This document shows positions 18,601 to 26,304 of a stretch of DNA of 64,000 nucleotides, piece by piece. The notes under the pieces are model-generated. The model worked only from the letters and a program-made list of their open reading frames with translations. It searched no databases and was not told the origin of the DNA. The translations under genes were made by a program, and so were the position numbers. Source of the DNA: Cyanobacteria bacterium CYA. GTDB taxonomy: Bacteria; Planctomycetota; Phycisphaerae; Phycisphaerales; UBA1924. The first letter of the stretch is position 1. Each line of letters opens with the position of its first letter. The stretch lies in assembly GCA_008363215.1 (NCBI GenBank), contig RHKP01000003.1:62001-126000 (forward strand), read 5' to 3'.

Positions 18601-19545
18601 CCGGAGCGAGTCGCGCAGCGCCCGGGCCGTCTGCCGGATCTCACGCTCGCCGCTCATAAACACCAGCACATCGCCATCGACCTCGCGCCCGAGTTCCTCG
18701 ACGGCGCGCACCACCCCGCCTTCGAGGTCCAGATCATCATCGCCCGGGGTTTCCGGCGCCAGCGGGCGATAGCGCACGTCCACCGGGTAGGTTCGTCCCG
18801 AGACCTCGATGATCGGGGCGTCCCAGAAGTGCCGGCTGAAGCGCTGCGGGTCAATCGTCGCCGAGGTGATGACGAGTTTCAGGTCCTGCCTTCGCGGCAG
18901 CAGGCGATGCAGATACCCAAGCAGAAAGTCGATGTTGAGGCTGCGCTCGTGCGCCTCGTCGATGATGATCGTGTCGTAGGCGCTCAGACCGGGGTCCGAC
19001 TGCGTCTCGCTGAGCAGGATGCCGTCGGTCATCATTTTGATGAGCGTGTCAGGCCCGGTGTGGTCGCCGAAGCGTACCTTTGAACCGACGACCGAACCCG
19101 GTGCTGCGCCCAGTTCCTCGGCGATGCGGGCCGCCACGCTCCGCGCCGCGATGCGACGCGGCTGCGTGTGCCCGATGCGCCCGAATACGCCGCGCCCGAG
19201 TTCCAGGCACATCTTGGGCAACTGGGTGGTCTTGCCCGAGCCGGTCTGCCCGCAGATGACCACGACCTGGTTCTGCTCGATCGCCTCAAGGATCTCAGGC
19301 CGGCGTGCGCTGACCGGCAGTTCCTCTGGATATGAGACCTTGGGGAGAAGTCCCCGCCGGCGTTCGGCCAGCGCCGCCGATTGCTCGATCCGCTCCGCGA
19401 CGCGCGCCAATGCGCCGGCCCGTGGCCCGCCCTCCGCCTCGTCGCGTTCCAAACTCCGCAGCCGGCGCGACAGCAGGCGCCGGTCGGCGATCATGCACCG
19501 GCGCAGTCGCCGACGGAGCGACGGGATGGTCGGGTGGTGTTCCAT
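15655..19545 (-). CDS. hrpA: ATP-dependent RNA helicase HrpA
   Basis: A 1296-residue protein, nearly the same length as E. coli HrpA. The DEAH-box core has the P-loop GQTGSGKTTQLP, the DEAH box in IIIDEAHERSLNIDF, SATID, and QRAGRCGRLAPG; then come the helicase-associated and OB-fold domains (IFPGSVLFKSRPKWVMSAEIV) and the long DUF3418-type C-terminal region. It unwinds RNA or RNA-DNA structures; HrpA proteins have been linked to rescue of stalled ribosomes and mRNA processing. It stands alone: convergent with the cbb3 operon and divergent from the leader-controlled gene at 19889. Confidence 0.97.
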   Translation of the reverse strand: MEHHPTIPSLRRRLRRCMIADRRLLSRRLRSLERDEAEGGPRAGALARVAERIEQSAALAERRRGLLPKVSYPEELPVSARRPEILEAIEQNQVVVICGQTGSGKTTQLPKMCLELGRGVFGRIGHTQPRRIAARSVAARIAEELGAAPGSVVGSKVRFGDHTGPDTLIKMMTDGILLSETQSDPGLSAYDTIIIDEAHERSLNIDFLLGYLHRLLPRRQDLKLVITSATIDPQRFSRHFWDAPIIEVSGRTYPVDVRYRPLAPETPGDDDLDLEGGVVRAVEELGREVDGDVLVFMSGEREIRQTARALRDSLRAQSDVEILPLYARLSMAEQQRVFRTHRGRRIVIATNVAETSLTVPGIKAVVDPGEARISRYSARTKVQGLQIEPISRASADQRAGRCGRLAPGVCIRLYSQRDYESREPYTPPEILRSNLASVVLQMLALRLGRPEDFPFLEPPDSRQIRDGYETLHQLGAITEGGELTEIGRRLARLPIDPRIGRMILAAADEDCLNEVLIIASALSVQDPRDRPHEKRDQADEAHQQFAHPESDFLSYLNVWHFYHEQERNLSRSKLVKALHQNYLSPVRMREWRDVLFQLRQTCAEMDLHPKTTPGDHGAIHRALLTGLLPNVGRRADNFEYEGTRSTKFHIFPGSVLFKSRPKWVMSAEIVRTTRLYARCVAGIEPQWIEAVGAHLLRRQYQDAYWDERQRDVMARERVTMLGLEIIGGRPVPYGRIEPGKAREIFIHEALVGGAIDIDPPALAHNRELAERVRAMEAKARRDDLLADTQARYAFYDARLPEEIHSTRGFERWLRKAERTDPRVLYMSPEDLLLRVPEPLEQGRFPEQIVVDGVGLNLSYRHQPGREDDGVTVTVPVEFLGQIDRARLDWLVPGMVEEKIAALIRTLPKSLRRNFDANATARDLADRIEIGKRPIVDALASALSERAGVAVPRDAFKPDEIDPHLWMRYSVVDATGKELAAGRDLGELRERLFAQIAASYAHAGGSEFERDDLLDWDFGELPGQIDIRRGAYTLVGYPTLIDEGLTVSLRVLSSRLEARRRFRAGLARLYVRHLREEFKYYARHLPDIERMTLHYAPMGAVAELKRDLLLLVADRVFIGDDENIRTREQFAARLDSGWNLLRPTVERVCGLVGRVLTRFHTLALRLSEPVPEGWKASVNDVRAHLGRLFPVRFLTVIPYDRLEQYPRYLRAVERRVERLREWGPARDIELAKQAARWQETFDQRQRKHEAEGVYDRELDAFRWLLEEYRVSLFAQELGTVEKVSDQRLEKRWEQVRS

Positions 19546-19598
19546 GGTCGGGTGATTTCGGATTTTTTTTCAGATCGCGGGAATCATTGCCGAGAACA

Positions 19599-19626
19599 TT
19601 GACTTGTTCCGGTCGTACGCTATTCT
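19599..19626 (+). promoter_or_regulatory. Sigma-70-type promoter for the long-leader transcript
   Basis: TTGACT (19599-19604), 16 bases, TATTCT (19621-19626). The expected start is near 19633, giving a leader of about 255 bases before the ATG at 19889. No other good promoter is visible between hrpA and that gene. Confidence 0.6.
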
Positions 19627-19632
19627 GTTCGC

Positions 19633-19840
19633 GACTCCCGGGGCGGAACCGTTTCCCTATCCGGGCGTATGGACTGACGAATGAAACTCAACCACGTCAT
19701 TTGCATGCCGACTTGCCAACTCCGCCCTACGTGGCGGCGGTGGCCTGCGTGCGGGCGTGGAAGGAGCCGAGGCTAAGGCGACTAACACACCAGGCAAGTG
19801 ATGCAGGCCACCGCAGAGCGGTGGCCTTGTTCGTTTTGGC
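19633..19840 (+). promoter_or_regulatory. Candidate attenuator / riboswitch-like leader RNA
   Basis: A closing stem ACTTGCC (19711-19717) with GGCAAGT (19793-19799) encloses two smaller hairpins: CCGCC/GGCGG (19722-19737) and a GCCT...GGGC hairpin (about 19743-19754). Directly downstream a terminator-like hairpin forms from 19805-19814 and 19818-19827 (10 bp, AGA loop), followed by TGTTCGTTTT. The 12-mer GCGGTGGCCTGC (19737-19748) is perfectly complementary to 19803-19814, which is the 5' arm of that terminator. The two pairings exclude each other, the hallmark of transcription attenuation. No known riboswitch consensus was recognised (not lysine, SAM, TPP, cobalamin, glycine or c-di-GMP by eye). 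Function is inferred. Confidence 0.5.
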
Positions 19841-19888
19841 CCAGGAGGGGCCCCGCAGTTTGCCGCACGTCGCGGCCGGAGATTCACC

Positions 19889-20674
19889 ATGACTTCGCTC
19901 GATCCCATCGTTCTGGCCCTGACCGAGTTCGACCGCTCGATCGACATCGCCCCGCACATGCAGTCGGTTCTCCGCTGCGTGCAGGCCGGGCGCCAGGCGA
20001 TCGTCGTCGTCGGCGCCACGGTGCGCGATGAGCAGAAGGCGCTCGCACAGTCCAATATGCTCCCGTTGCACACCGAGCAATCGGTTCACGCCTGGGTCCG
20101 CACCGAGCCGTCAAGAGCGGCCGCGGGCGCGCTGGCGGACGCTCTCGGCGCGACCGGGCTGCGCGCCCGAGTCGCCGACGCCGGTGAAATCGGGCCTGCG
20201 GTCACGGGTCCAACGCTGGACGCCACGCCGCGCTCGATCAATGCACGCGCCGTGTTCGAAGCGTTCCGCGATGCCGACGTTCTCATCGTCGCCGGCGGCA
20301 GCGGACGCAGTGAAGACGGACGCCCCGCCATTGTCGGTGACGGCTCGGCGCTGCTCACGGCCGCCTTCATCGCCGAGAGACTCGCCCTGGAACTCTGGGC
20401 CGTTGCCCCCGAACCGGCCACCGTCCCGGGCGGCCCGGATCCGGCGTGGACAGAGGTCGGCAGCGTGGTACTCCCGCCCATCACCCGCCCGCGCATCGAA
20501 CGTCGCGCAGCGCTCTTCGTGCAGCGCCACGGTGTGCGACTCCGCTTCATCCGGGATGACCTTTCCTGGGCCGGAGATTTTGAGCCCGTGCGCGGTATCG
20601 AGCCTGTCGGGCAGGAGCAACCCCAGCGCTCCGCGCCCCGCCGGATCGAACACCGCCTCACACGGGCCGGTTGA
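19889..20674 (+). CDS. Aspartokinase-like (amino-acid kinase fold) protein lacking catalytic motif
   Basis: A 261-residue protein. The middle resembles the amino-acid kinase domain of aspartokinase: QAIVVVGATV near residue 40, ALADALGATGLRARV (about 80-95), DADVLIVAGGSG (about 128-140) and a VGDGSALLTAAFIAERL helix corresponding to the GRGGSDTTA region. The KFGGTS motif expected at the N-terminus is replaced by LTEFDRS, and no ACT regulatory domains follow, so it is about 150 residues shorter than LysC. It is probably not an active kinase; a regulatory or partner role is a guess. The gene has its own promoter, a structured leader and a strong terminator. GGAG lies eight bases before the ATG. 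Confidence 0.6.
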   Translation: MTSLDPIVLALTEFDRSIDIAPHMQSVLRCVQAGRQAIVVVGATVRDEQKALAQSNMLPLHTEQSVHAWVRTEPSRAAAGALADALGATGLRARVADAGEIGPAVTGPTLDATPRSINARAVFEAFRDADVLIVAGGSGRSEDGRPAIVGDGSALLTAAFIAERLALELWAVAPEPATVPGGPDPAWTEVGSVVLPPITRPRIERRAALFVQRHGVRLRFIRDDLSWAGDFEPVRGIEPVGQEQPQRSAPRRIEHRLTRAG

Positions 20675-20679
20675 ATGCG

Positions 20680-20762
20680 GGCGACACGATGTCGCCTGAG
20701 CACAGTCTCCCTCTGTGAGCCGGACGCAGGGCACGGTCCCGCCTTGCGTCCGGCCTTTTTTT
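20680..20762 (+). terminator. Intrinsic terminator with two preceding hairpins
   Basis: GCCGGACGCA (20719-20728) pairs with TGCGTCCGGC (20745-20754), extended inward by four more pairs, and is followed by seven T residues (20756-20762). Two small hairpins precede it: GGCGAC/GTCGCC (20680-20696) and CACAG/CTGTG (20701-20717). This is the strongest intrinsic terminator in the window and ends the aspartokinase-like transcript. Confidence 0.88.
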
Positions 20763-20884
20763 GTGCCGGCAATGTCCTGCTTCGGATTCTGCTGCGTCCG
20801 GTGGCTCAGTCAGCCGAGCCGGCTTCCGGCCGATGGGGCAGCAACCTTGAAGGCAGCGCTGCCGGCGCGAGGCGCTCATGCCAT

Positions 20885-21430
20885 TTACGGTCGCAATCGG
20901 GGCGTGAGGTAGTCGCATTTGCAGACGAATCGCAGGCGTGTCTTGGTCAGGCTTCGCCACGCAGCGCCGACGGCTTCGAGCAGATGGCTGTAGTCGGCAC
21001 AGGTGTGATTGCTGGTGCGGCGGCTTCTGATGCAGCGCCACAGATTCTCGACCGGGTTGAGTTCCTGGCTGTACGGCGGCAGGAAAGCCAGCCGCGGATT
21101 CGACGGCACCCCCAGCCGCCTGCTCACGTGCCGGCCGGCCTGGTTCACAATCCCCAGCGCCACACGGTCGGCGTCGCCCGTGGCCGCCACATCCTCGCCG
21201 AGCACGCCCCGAGACACCTCCATCGTCCCGATGTTCACGTGGGACGCCAACTGGTGCGTACTCACACGCGCGTCAGCGTGCCCTGCTGTCCGAACCGTGC
21301 TTCGTGCAGGAGGTAGACGCGGATATGTCTGCGCTTACCGCGTGCGAGAAATCGGAGCGGCGGACAAACGTGGGGTGACTTCCTTGAAGTGCTGTTGGGT
21401 CTGCTCGTCGCGATGCTCGTGCCCAGGCCG
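20885..21430 (-). pseudogene. Degenerate IS630-family transposase
   Basis: Two minus-strand fragments in different frames match the C-terminal half of IS630-type DDE transposases. The upstream fragment (about 21430-21262) contains LLHEARFGQQGTLTRV, the segment with the catalytic region EARFGQ-G. The downstream fragment (21265-20885) contains LAFLPPYSQELNPVENLW with the final catalytic Glu. Between them a frameshift and a loss of sequence occur, and the usual WDQAG motif reads VNQAG, so the central Asp has become Asn. The N-terminal helix-turn-helix part is not recognisable. Terminal inverted repeats were not found. The remaining 20763-20884 and 21431-21592 show no gene. Confidence 0.75.
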
Positions 21431-21592
21431 CGGCGATGGGCATGAGTACCCGAGCCGATCACGGTCTGCGGCGCTGCGCTCGCTCACATCCATGCTTCCT
21501 GCCTGCCGAGGGCCACATCATCTCCAACGGCCGTCAGAAGCGCAACCCCCCCTCAACGCGCAGGTGCGCCCGGAAGCCTGCCGGAACGCGTG

Positions 21593-21964
21593 TCAGATCA
21601 GCCCCAGATACAGTTTCGCCTCGTCGCACATCATCTCTTTCGCCCACCGCGGCTCCCAGACCAACTCGACGCTCGCGTTGTCGATGCCCTCGACGGTCAG
21701 CACGGCCTCTCGCACCAGGTTGGGCAGCGTTTGTGCCTCCGGACAGGCCGGACTCGTGAGTGTCATTCTGATCCGCGTCGACCGTCCCGCCTCGTCGATC
21801 TCAATCGCGTAGATCAGCCCGAGGTCGTAGAGATTGACTGGGATCTCCGGGTCGTACACGAACTTGATCGCGTCGATGACCCGCCCGCGCAGGCTGTGAG
21901 GCTCGGGCGTTTCGCTCGGCGGCACCCGGTTCTTCTGCTCGCCCGAATCGTAGATCCGCACCAT
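21593..21964 (-). CDS. sufT: SUF-associated MIP18/DUF59 family protein (SufT-like)
   Basis: A 123-residue protein with the DUF59 pattern DPEIPVNLYDLGLIYAIEI, then TLTSPACPEAQTLPNLV and a C-terminal VWEPRWAKEMM. Members help mature or carry Fe-S clusters. Its ATG overlaps the sufE stop codon (TGATG), making it the last gene of the SUF operon. The single Cys in SPACPEA is the conserved one of the family. Confidence 0.88.
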   Translation of the reverse strand: MVRIYDSGEQKNRVPPSETPEPHSLRGRVIDAIKFVYDPEIPVNLYDLGLIYAIEIDEAGRSTRIRMTLTSPACPEAQTLPNLVREAVLTVEGIDNASVELVWEPRWAKEMMCDEAKLYLGLI

Positions 21965-22428
21965 CAGTCTCCCTCGCCCGGATTTGCCTTTGCATTCGAC
22001 TCCTGGGCGGCTGCGGCCTCGGCACGAATCCGCTCCACCATCGCCGCCAGTCCGTTCCGCCGCGTCCCGCTCAGATGCGACTCAAGATCGATCTTCACGA
22101 GCAGCCCCTTGATGTCAAACGCGAGCACCTGCCCCGGCGTCCTGCCGTCGTAGGCCGAAATCAGGATCGCGATCAGCCCGTTGACGATGTGCGCATCCGA
22201 CACAGCCCGCAGTCGCACGCGCGGCTCGGCACCGTGCTGCACCTCCAGGTCAAGCCACACGTTCGACTGGCACCCATGCACCCGACGCGCCTCCGTCCGC
22301 TCGCTGTCCGCAAACTCCGGCAGATTGCGTCCAAGGTCGAGCAGGTACGAGAACCGCTCTTCCCAGTCACCGAGCAGTTCAAAGGTTCCGACGATCTCTT
22401 CGATTGGTGGAATGGTGTGAGCGGGCAT
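21964..22428 (-). CDS. sufE: SufE family sulfur acceptor
   Basis: A 154-residue protein with the SufE pattern LGDWEERFSYLLDLGR, then RRVHGCQSNVWL, whose Cys accepts persulfide from SufS, and a Cys-free C-terminal half (YDGRTPGQVLAFD). The ATG at 22428 opens the normal SufE N-terminus (PPIEEIVGTFELL); longer in-frame extensions run into sufS and were rejected. It stimulates SufS and passes sulfur to the SufBCD scaffold. It lies 19 bp after sufS. Confidence 0.94.
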   Translation of the reverse strand: MPAHTIPPIEEIVGTFELLGDWEERFSYLLDLGRNLPEFADSERTEARRVHGCQSNVWLDLEVQHGAEPRVRLRAVSDAHIVNGLIAILISAYDGRTPGQVLAFDIKGLLVKIDLESHLSGTRRNGLAAMVERIRAEAAAAQESNAKANPGEGD

Positions 22429-22447
22429 GGGTCTCGTGTCGATGATG

Positions 22448-23689
22448 CTATCCGACCAGCATACGGCGAGCCTTGTGCATCGCCGCGACCAGCGTGTCGA
22501 TCTCCTCCGCAGTGTTGTAGGCCGAGATCGACGCCCGGATCGTCGCCTTGAGTCCAAGGCGGTCCATCAGCGGCTGCGTGCAGTGGTGACCGGTCCGCAC
22601 CGCGACGCCTGCGTGATCGAGAATCGGGGCCACATCATAAGGATGAGCCCAGTCGAGCACAAACGACACTGTTGCGATCTTGTGCGGAGCCTGCCCGATG
22701 ATCCGCAGACCCTCGATACCTCCGAGCAGGTCGGTCGCCCGCGCCAGCAGTTCATGCTCATGCGCGGCCCAGGCCGCCCGGTCCTGTGACGCGAGGAAAT
22801 CGATCGCCGCCCCCAGCCCGATCGCACCGGCAATGTTGGGCGTGCCGGCCTCGAAGCGCGCCGGAGGCCTGGCGAACGTCGTGCCCGCAAACGTGCACTG
22901 GTCGATCATCTCCCCGCCGCCACGAAACGGCGGCAGTGCTTCGAGCAGTTCCCGCCGGCCGTACAGCACCCCGATCCCTGTCGGCCCGAACATCTTGTGC
23001 CCGGTCAGCGCGAGAAAGTCGCACCCGATGGCCCGCACGTCAATCGGCAGATGGCCCGCCGCCTGGGCGGCATCGATCACCGACACCGCGCCGGCCGCCC
23101 GCGCCAGTGCGCACACGCGATGCGCGTCGTTGATCGTCCCAAGCGTGTTCGACACATATACACACGAGACAACCCTGGTTCGTTCGTCGATCACCTCGCC
23201 GGCTCGGCTCAGGTCCAGTTCGCCGCGATCGGTCACCGGCAGCGGCACGACCTGGGCACCCACGCGCTCAGCCACGATCTGCCACGGCACGATGTTCGAG
23301 TGGTGCTCCATCTGGCTGAGCACAATGCGGTCGCCGGGCTTCAGACCCGCCCCCAGCGTATACGCCAGCAGGTTCAGCGAATCGGTGACGCCGCTGGTAA
23401 AGATGCACTCGCTCGCGCCGTTCGCATTGATGAGCCCGCGCACCTTCTCTCGCGCGGCCTCGTACGCCTGCGTCGCGCGGGCCGACAGCGCGTGCAGCCC
23501 GCGGTGCACGTTGGCATTGTCCTCTTCATAGAACTTGACTATCGCGTCGATGACCGATCGCGGCTTGTGCGTGGTGGCCGCGTTGTCCAGGTAGACCAGG
23601 GGCTTGCCGTGCACCTGTTGGTGCAACGCCGGAAACTCGGCCCGCAGCCTGCCAATGTCCAACCCCGTCGCACGGCTCTGCGTGCTCAT
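22448..23689 (-). CDS. sufS: SufS-type cysteine desulfurase
   Basis: A 413-residue class V aminotransferase-fold enzyme that releases sulfur from cysteine as a protein persulfide. Visible motifs: YLDNAATTHKP near the start, the PLP lysine K232 in LTGHKMFGPTG, and the catalytic C370 in RTGHHCTQPLMDRLG, which is the group II (SufS) form. Two adjacent ATGs exist; the second, at 23689, is preceded by GGAG at a five-base spacing. It lies 12 bp after sufD. Confidence 0.97.
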   Translation of the reverse strand: MSTQSRATGLDIGRLRAEFPALHQQVHGKPLVYLDNAATTHKPRSVIDAIVKFYEEDNANVHRGLHALSARATQAYEAAREKVRGLINANGASECIFTSGVTDSLNLLAYTLGAGLKPGDRIVLSQMEHHSNIVPWQIVAERVGAQVVPLPVTDRGELDLSRAGEVIDERTRVVSCVYVSNTLGTINDAHRVCALARAAGAVSVIDAAQAAGHLPIDVRAIGCDFLALTGHKMFGPTGIGVLYGRRELLEALPPFRGGGEMIDQCTFAGTTFARPPARFEAGTPNIAGAIGLGAAIDFLASQDRAAWAAHEHELLARATDLLGGIEGLRIIGQAPHKIATVSFVLDWAHPYDVAPILDHAGVAVRTGHHCTQPLMDRLGLKATIRASISAYNTAEEIDTLVAAMHKARRMLVG

Positions 23690-23701
23690 CATCGCTCCGA
23701 T

Positions 23702-25024
23702 CTAGACCTCGATGCTCAGCCCCCGGGCCATCGGCAACTTGTCGATCATCTCCCGCGCCAGCAGTCGCCGCACCGGCACAAGTTCCATGCGGTCAAAGCC
23801 CTCGGCCGCGAAGGCGTACACCAGCATCGCCCGCGCCACCGGCTCGCTCAAGCCGCGGCTCCTGAAGTAGAAAACCGCTTCGTCGTCCACCCGTCCGGTC
23901 GTGGCGCCGTGCGTGCAGCGCACGTCGTCGGCGTAGATTTCCAGTTGCGGGCGCGCGTTCACGCGCGCATCATCGCTGAGCAGCATGTTGCGGTTGGTCT
24001 GGATCGCGTCGGTCTTCTGGGCACCCTTGTCGACGACGATGCGCCCGGTGAACACGCCGCGCGAGCGACCGTTCATGATGCCCTTGTAGTACTGACGGCT
24101 TTCGCATCGGGCGGCCGCGTGGCGCACACGCATGGCATTGTCGAGGTGCTGGTCCCCGTGTCCGACGTACAGCCCGTTGATCAGGCAGTGCGCACCTTCG
24201 CCTGCCAGCACCGGCACCACGTTGTTCCGCACGATCGCCCCGCCGAGCAGCACTGTGTGCGAGTGCACCACGCCCTGGGCCCCCTGGCGGATTGCAAGTG
24301 TCGAGACGTTGAACGCCCGCTCACTCTCTCGCTCCAGCAGATAGTGCTCGACAAAGGCGCCGTCGCCGGCGATCAATTCCGTCACCGCGTTGTTGAGATA
24401 CACCCCACCCTCGTCCAGCGCGATGTAGTGCTCGAGCACCGTCACCCTGCCGCCCTTGCCAACCACAATCAGGTTGCGAGGGTGGGCCGCCACCGGCTCG
24501 ACGGTCCGCGTCGCGATCGACAATATCTCGATCGGCCTGCTCGGCCTGATCCCATCGGCCACGTGCACGAACACACCGGCTGACAGCATCGCGTCGTTCA
24601 GCCGCGTGAACGGATCGTCGTGCTCGCTCGAAGCAGCGCCCAGGTGCGGCCGCACCAGGTCGGCGTGACGCTCGAACGCCTCGCCCAGCGTCGCGCAGGT
24701 CACCCCCGCGCCCAGGTCGGCCGCCTTGTCCGATAGTTCCGGACGGAAGCGCCCGTCGACGAACACGAGCACTGCCGCGTCGAGTTCGGGCACGCGCAAT
24801 CGCGCCACGTCGGCCCGCGTCATCTCACGTTGCGACGTCGATTCGAGCACGAAGTTCGTTCCAGTGATCGGCGCAAGGTTCGTGTAGCGCCATGCCTCGT
24901 CGCGCAGCGTCGGCAGGCCCGTCAGCGCCTGTCGCGACTGCGCACGGAACGCCTGCACCCACTCCGGCGCCGGCGGCGGTTCGTGCGTCAGAATGCCGAC
25001 AGGCTGGTCCATCACGCTGGTCAT
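23702..25024 (-). CDS. sufD: Fe-S cluster assembly protein SufD
   Basis: A 440-residue SufD/SufB-family beta-helix protein, with the N-terminal EAWRYTNLAP segment and the C-terminal VRCTHGATTGRVDDEAVFYFRSRGL pattern containing the conserved His and Asp-rich turn. It pairs with SufB in the SufBC2D scaffold. The ATG at 25024 was chosen because GGGGGAG lies seven bases upstream; the frame is open eight codons further. It follows sufC by 20 bp. Confidence 0.95.
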   Translation of the reverse strand: MTSVMDQPVGILTHEPPPAPEWVQAFRAQSRQALTGLPTLRDEAWRYTNLAPITGTNFVLESTSQREMTRADVARLRVPELDAAVLVFVDGRFRPELSDKAADLGAGVTCATLGEAFERHADLVRPHLGAASSEHDDPFTRLNDAMLSAGVFVHVADGIRPSRPIEILSIATRTVEPVAAHPRNLIVVGKGGRVTVLEHYIALDEGGVYLNNAVTELIAGDGAFVEHYLLERESERAFNVSTLAIRQGAQGVVHSHTVLLGGAIVRNNVVPVLAGEGAHCLINGLYVGHGDQHLDNAMRVRHAAARCESRQYYKGIMNGRSRGVFTGRIVVDKGAQKTDAIQTNRNMLLSDDARVNARPQLEIYADDVRCTHGATTGRVDDEAVFYFRSRGLSEPVARAMLVYAFAAEGFDRMELVPVRRLLAREMIDKLPMARGLSIEV

Positions 25025-25044
25025 AGGCAGGCTCCCCCTTCCGG

Positions 25045-25830
25045 TCACGCCCCGGCAACGGCTGATTCATTCACCCCGAACGGCGCGTAGCCGTGCTCTT
25101 CCAGTTCCAGCGCCAGTTCCTTGCCCCCGCTCTTGACGATCCGGCCGCCGATCAGCACATGCACCCAGTCGGGCACGATGTAGTTGAGCAGTCGTTGATA
25201 GTGCGTGATGAGCAGGAAGGAGCGCTTTCCGTCGCGCATTGAGTTGACCCCCTCCGAGACGATTCGCAGCGCATCAATGTCCAGCCCCGAGTCCGACTCA
25301 TCGAGAATGCCCAGCACCGAGTCGAGCACGGCCATCTGGAAGATCTCAAACCGCTTCTTCTCGCCGCCGCTGAACCCTTCATTGACGTTCCGCTTGAGCA
25401 TCTCGAAGGGCACCTTGATCTGCTGCGCCTTGGCGCGGAAGTGCTTGAGCAGCGCCCCGGCATCGAGTTCGCCCTGACCCTCGAAGCCCCGCTTGGCGTT
25501 GACTGCGGCCTTCAAGAACTGCATCGCCGACACACCGGGAATCTCAACCGGATACTGAAACGCCAGGAAGATTCCGCTGTTGGCCCGCTCATCAGCCCCC
25601 AGGTCGGTCAGATCCTCCCCCTTGAAAAGGATCTGCCCCTCGACGATCTCGTAGTCCTCCTTGCCGGCCAGCACCTGCGCCAGCGTCGACTTGCCGGAGC
25701 CATTAGGCCCCATGATCGAGTGCACCTCGCCGGGCATGATCTTCAGGTCGATGCCATTGAGAATCTCAACACTCGGGTCGTCTTCCAGGCGAACGTGCAG
25801 GTTGCGGATTTCAAGAAGAGGGGTGGTCAT
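25045..25830 (-). CDS. sufC: Fe-S cluster assembly ATPase SufC
   Basis: A 261-residue ABC-type ATPase with Walker A GPNGSGKST, the Q-loop FQYPVEIPG, the signature FSGGEKKRFEI and Walker B LGILDESDSGLDIDAL with the SufC-typical DESDSGLD. It drives conformational change of SufBCD. Its ATG overlaps the end of the four-helix-bundle gene by four bases. Confidence 0.97.
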   Translation of the reverse strand: MTTPLLEIRNLHVRLEDDPSVEILNGIDLKIMPGEVHSIMGPNGSGKSTLAQVLAGKEDYEIVEGQILFKGEDLTDLGADERANSGIFLAFQYPVEIPGVSAMQFLKAAVNAKRGFEGQGELDAGALLKHFRAKAQQIKVPFEMLKRNVNEGFSGGEKKRFEIFQMAVLDSVLGILDESDSGLDIDALRIVSEGVNSMRDGKRSFLLITHYQRLLNYIVPDWVHVLIGGRIVKSGGKELALELEEHGYAPFGVNESAVAGA

Positions 25831-26261
25831 GGCGCAATTTGCTCCGTCTCAGGATGATCGATTCGGCGATCCGGTGATCCGGTGATCTGGCGATTGGGGT
25901 GGCGGGCGCGGTTCACCGCGGACCGGCGCATGGCGGCGAAGACTTTCGTCAACTCTTTCGCTTCTTCGCGCAGTGGTCCGGCCTTGTCTTCGCTCTTCAG
26001 CCCCGCAGGCACGATCCGGTCGAGCCGGTGCTGCGTGTCGGCAGACTCGTCGGCGACGAAGCCCAACTCGGCGATGAACTCCCGGCGAGCCCGGGCACGC
26101 CGCGCGGCGCGGCAGTTCGCCGAAACGGATGTGGCAGATCGGAGCAACTGGCGTCCGACTTCTCGGCCTGAGGCAGCGCCGCTCAAGGCTCCCACGAGAC
26201 AAACGACTCGCGGCGCCAACTGCCGAGCCCTCGCCTGGATTTCGCCCGCTCCCCGCCCCAT
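25827..26261 (-). CDS. Four-helix-bundle protein inserted in the SUF operon
   Basis: A 144-residue protein of the four-helix-bundle family related to proteins from 23S rRNA intervening sequences. Recognisable parts are QLLRSATSVSANCRAARRARARREFIAELG and the later leucine-poor helix GPLREEAKELTKVFAAM. The C-terminal 20 residues (NRQITGSPDRRIDHP) are low-complexity and encoded by short direct repeats. The family has no known biochemical role. It separates sufB from sufC, which are normally adjacent, and is flanked by related short repeats in opposite orientation, so it looks like a later insertion. The start at 26261 fits the family; the frame is open further upstream. Confidence 0.75.
   Translation of the reverse strand: MGRGAGEIQARARQLAPRVVCLVGALSGAASGREVGRQLLRSATSVSANCRAARRARARREFIAELGFVADESADTQHRLDRIVPAGLKSEDKAGPLREEAKELTKVFAAMRRSAVNRARHPNRQITGSPDRRIDHPETEQIAP
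25854..25905. repeat. Short direct repeats at the 3' end of the four-helix-bundle gene
   Basis: Tandem variants of a 9-10-bp word (GATCCGGTGATCCGGTGATC, then TGGCGATTGGGG). The same words recur in reverse orientation at 26272-26304, on the other side of the gene. Confidence 0.6.
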
Positions 26262-26271
26262 CACGTCTTTC

Positions 26272-26304
26272 TCAATCGCCGAAGCACCAGATCGCCCAAT
26301 CGCC
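26272..26304. repeat. Inverted partner repeats upstream of the four-helix-bundle gene
   Basis: The stretch CACCAGATCGCCCAATCGCC (26285-26304) read in reverse complement contains GGCGATTGGG and CGATCTGGTG, matching the words GATCTGG and CGATTGGG at 25881-25898. It fills most of the 46-bp gap between sufB and the inserted gene. Confidence 0.55.

Noticed and set aside
19700..19830. Signal recognition particle RNA or 6S RNA
   Set aside because: The GGAAGG and junction elements do not match the SRP core, and the 6S open bubble is absent.
19633..19888. Lysine riboswitch before an aspartokinase-like gene
   Set aside because: The conserved core and five-helix arrangement of the lysine class were not found, and the domain is shorter than that class.
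22997..24583. Long plus-strand frame over sufS and sufD
   Set aside because: Antisense of verified SUF genes; composition is His/Arg/Gln-rich and lacks motifs.
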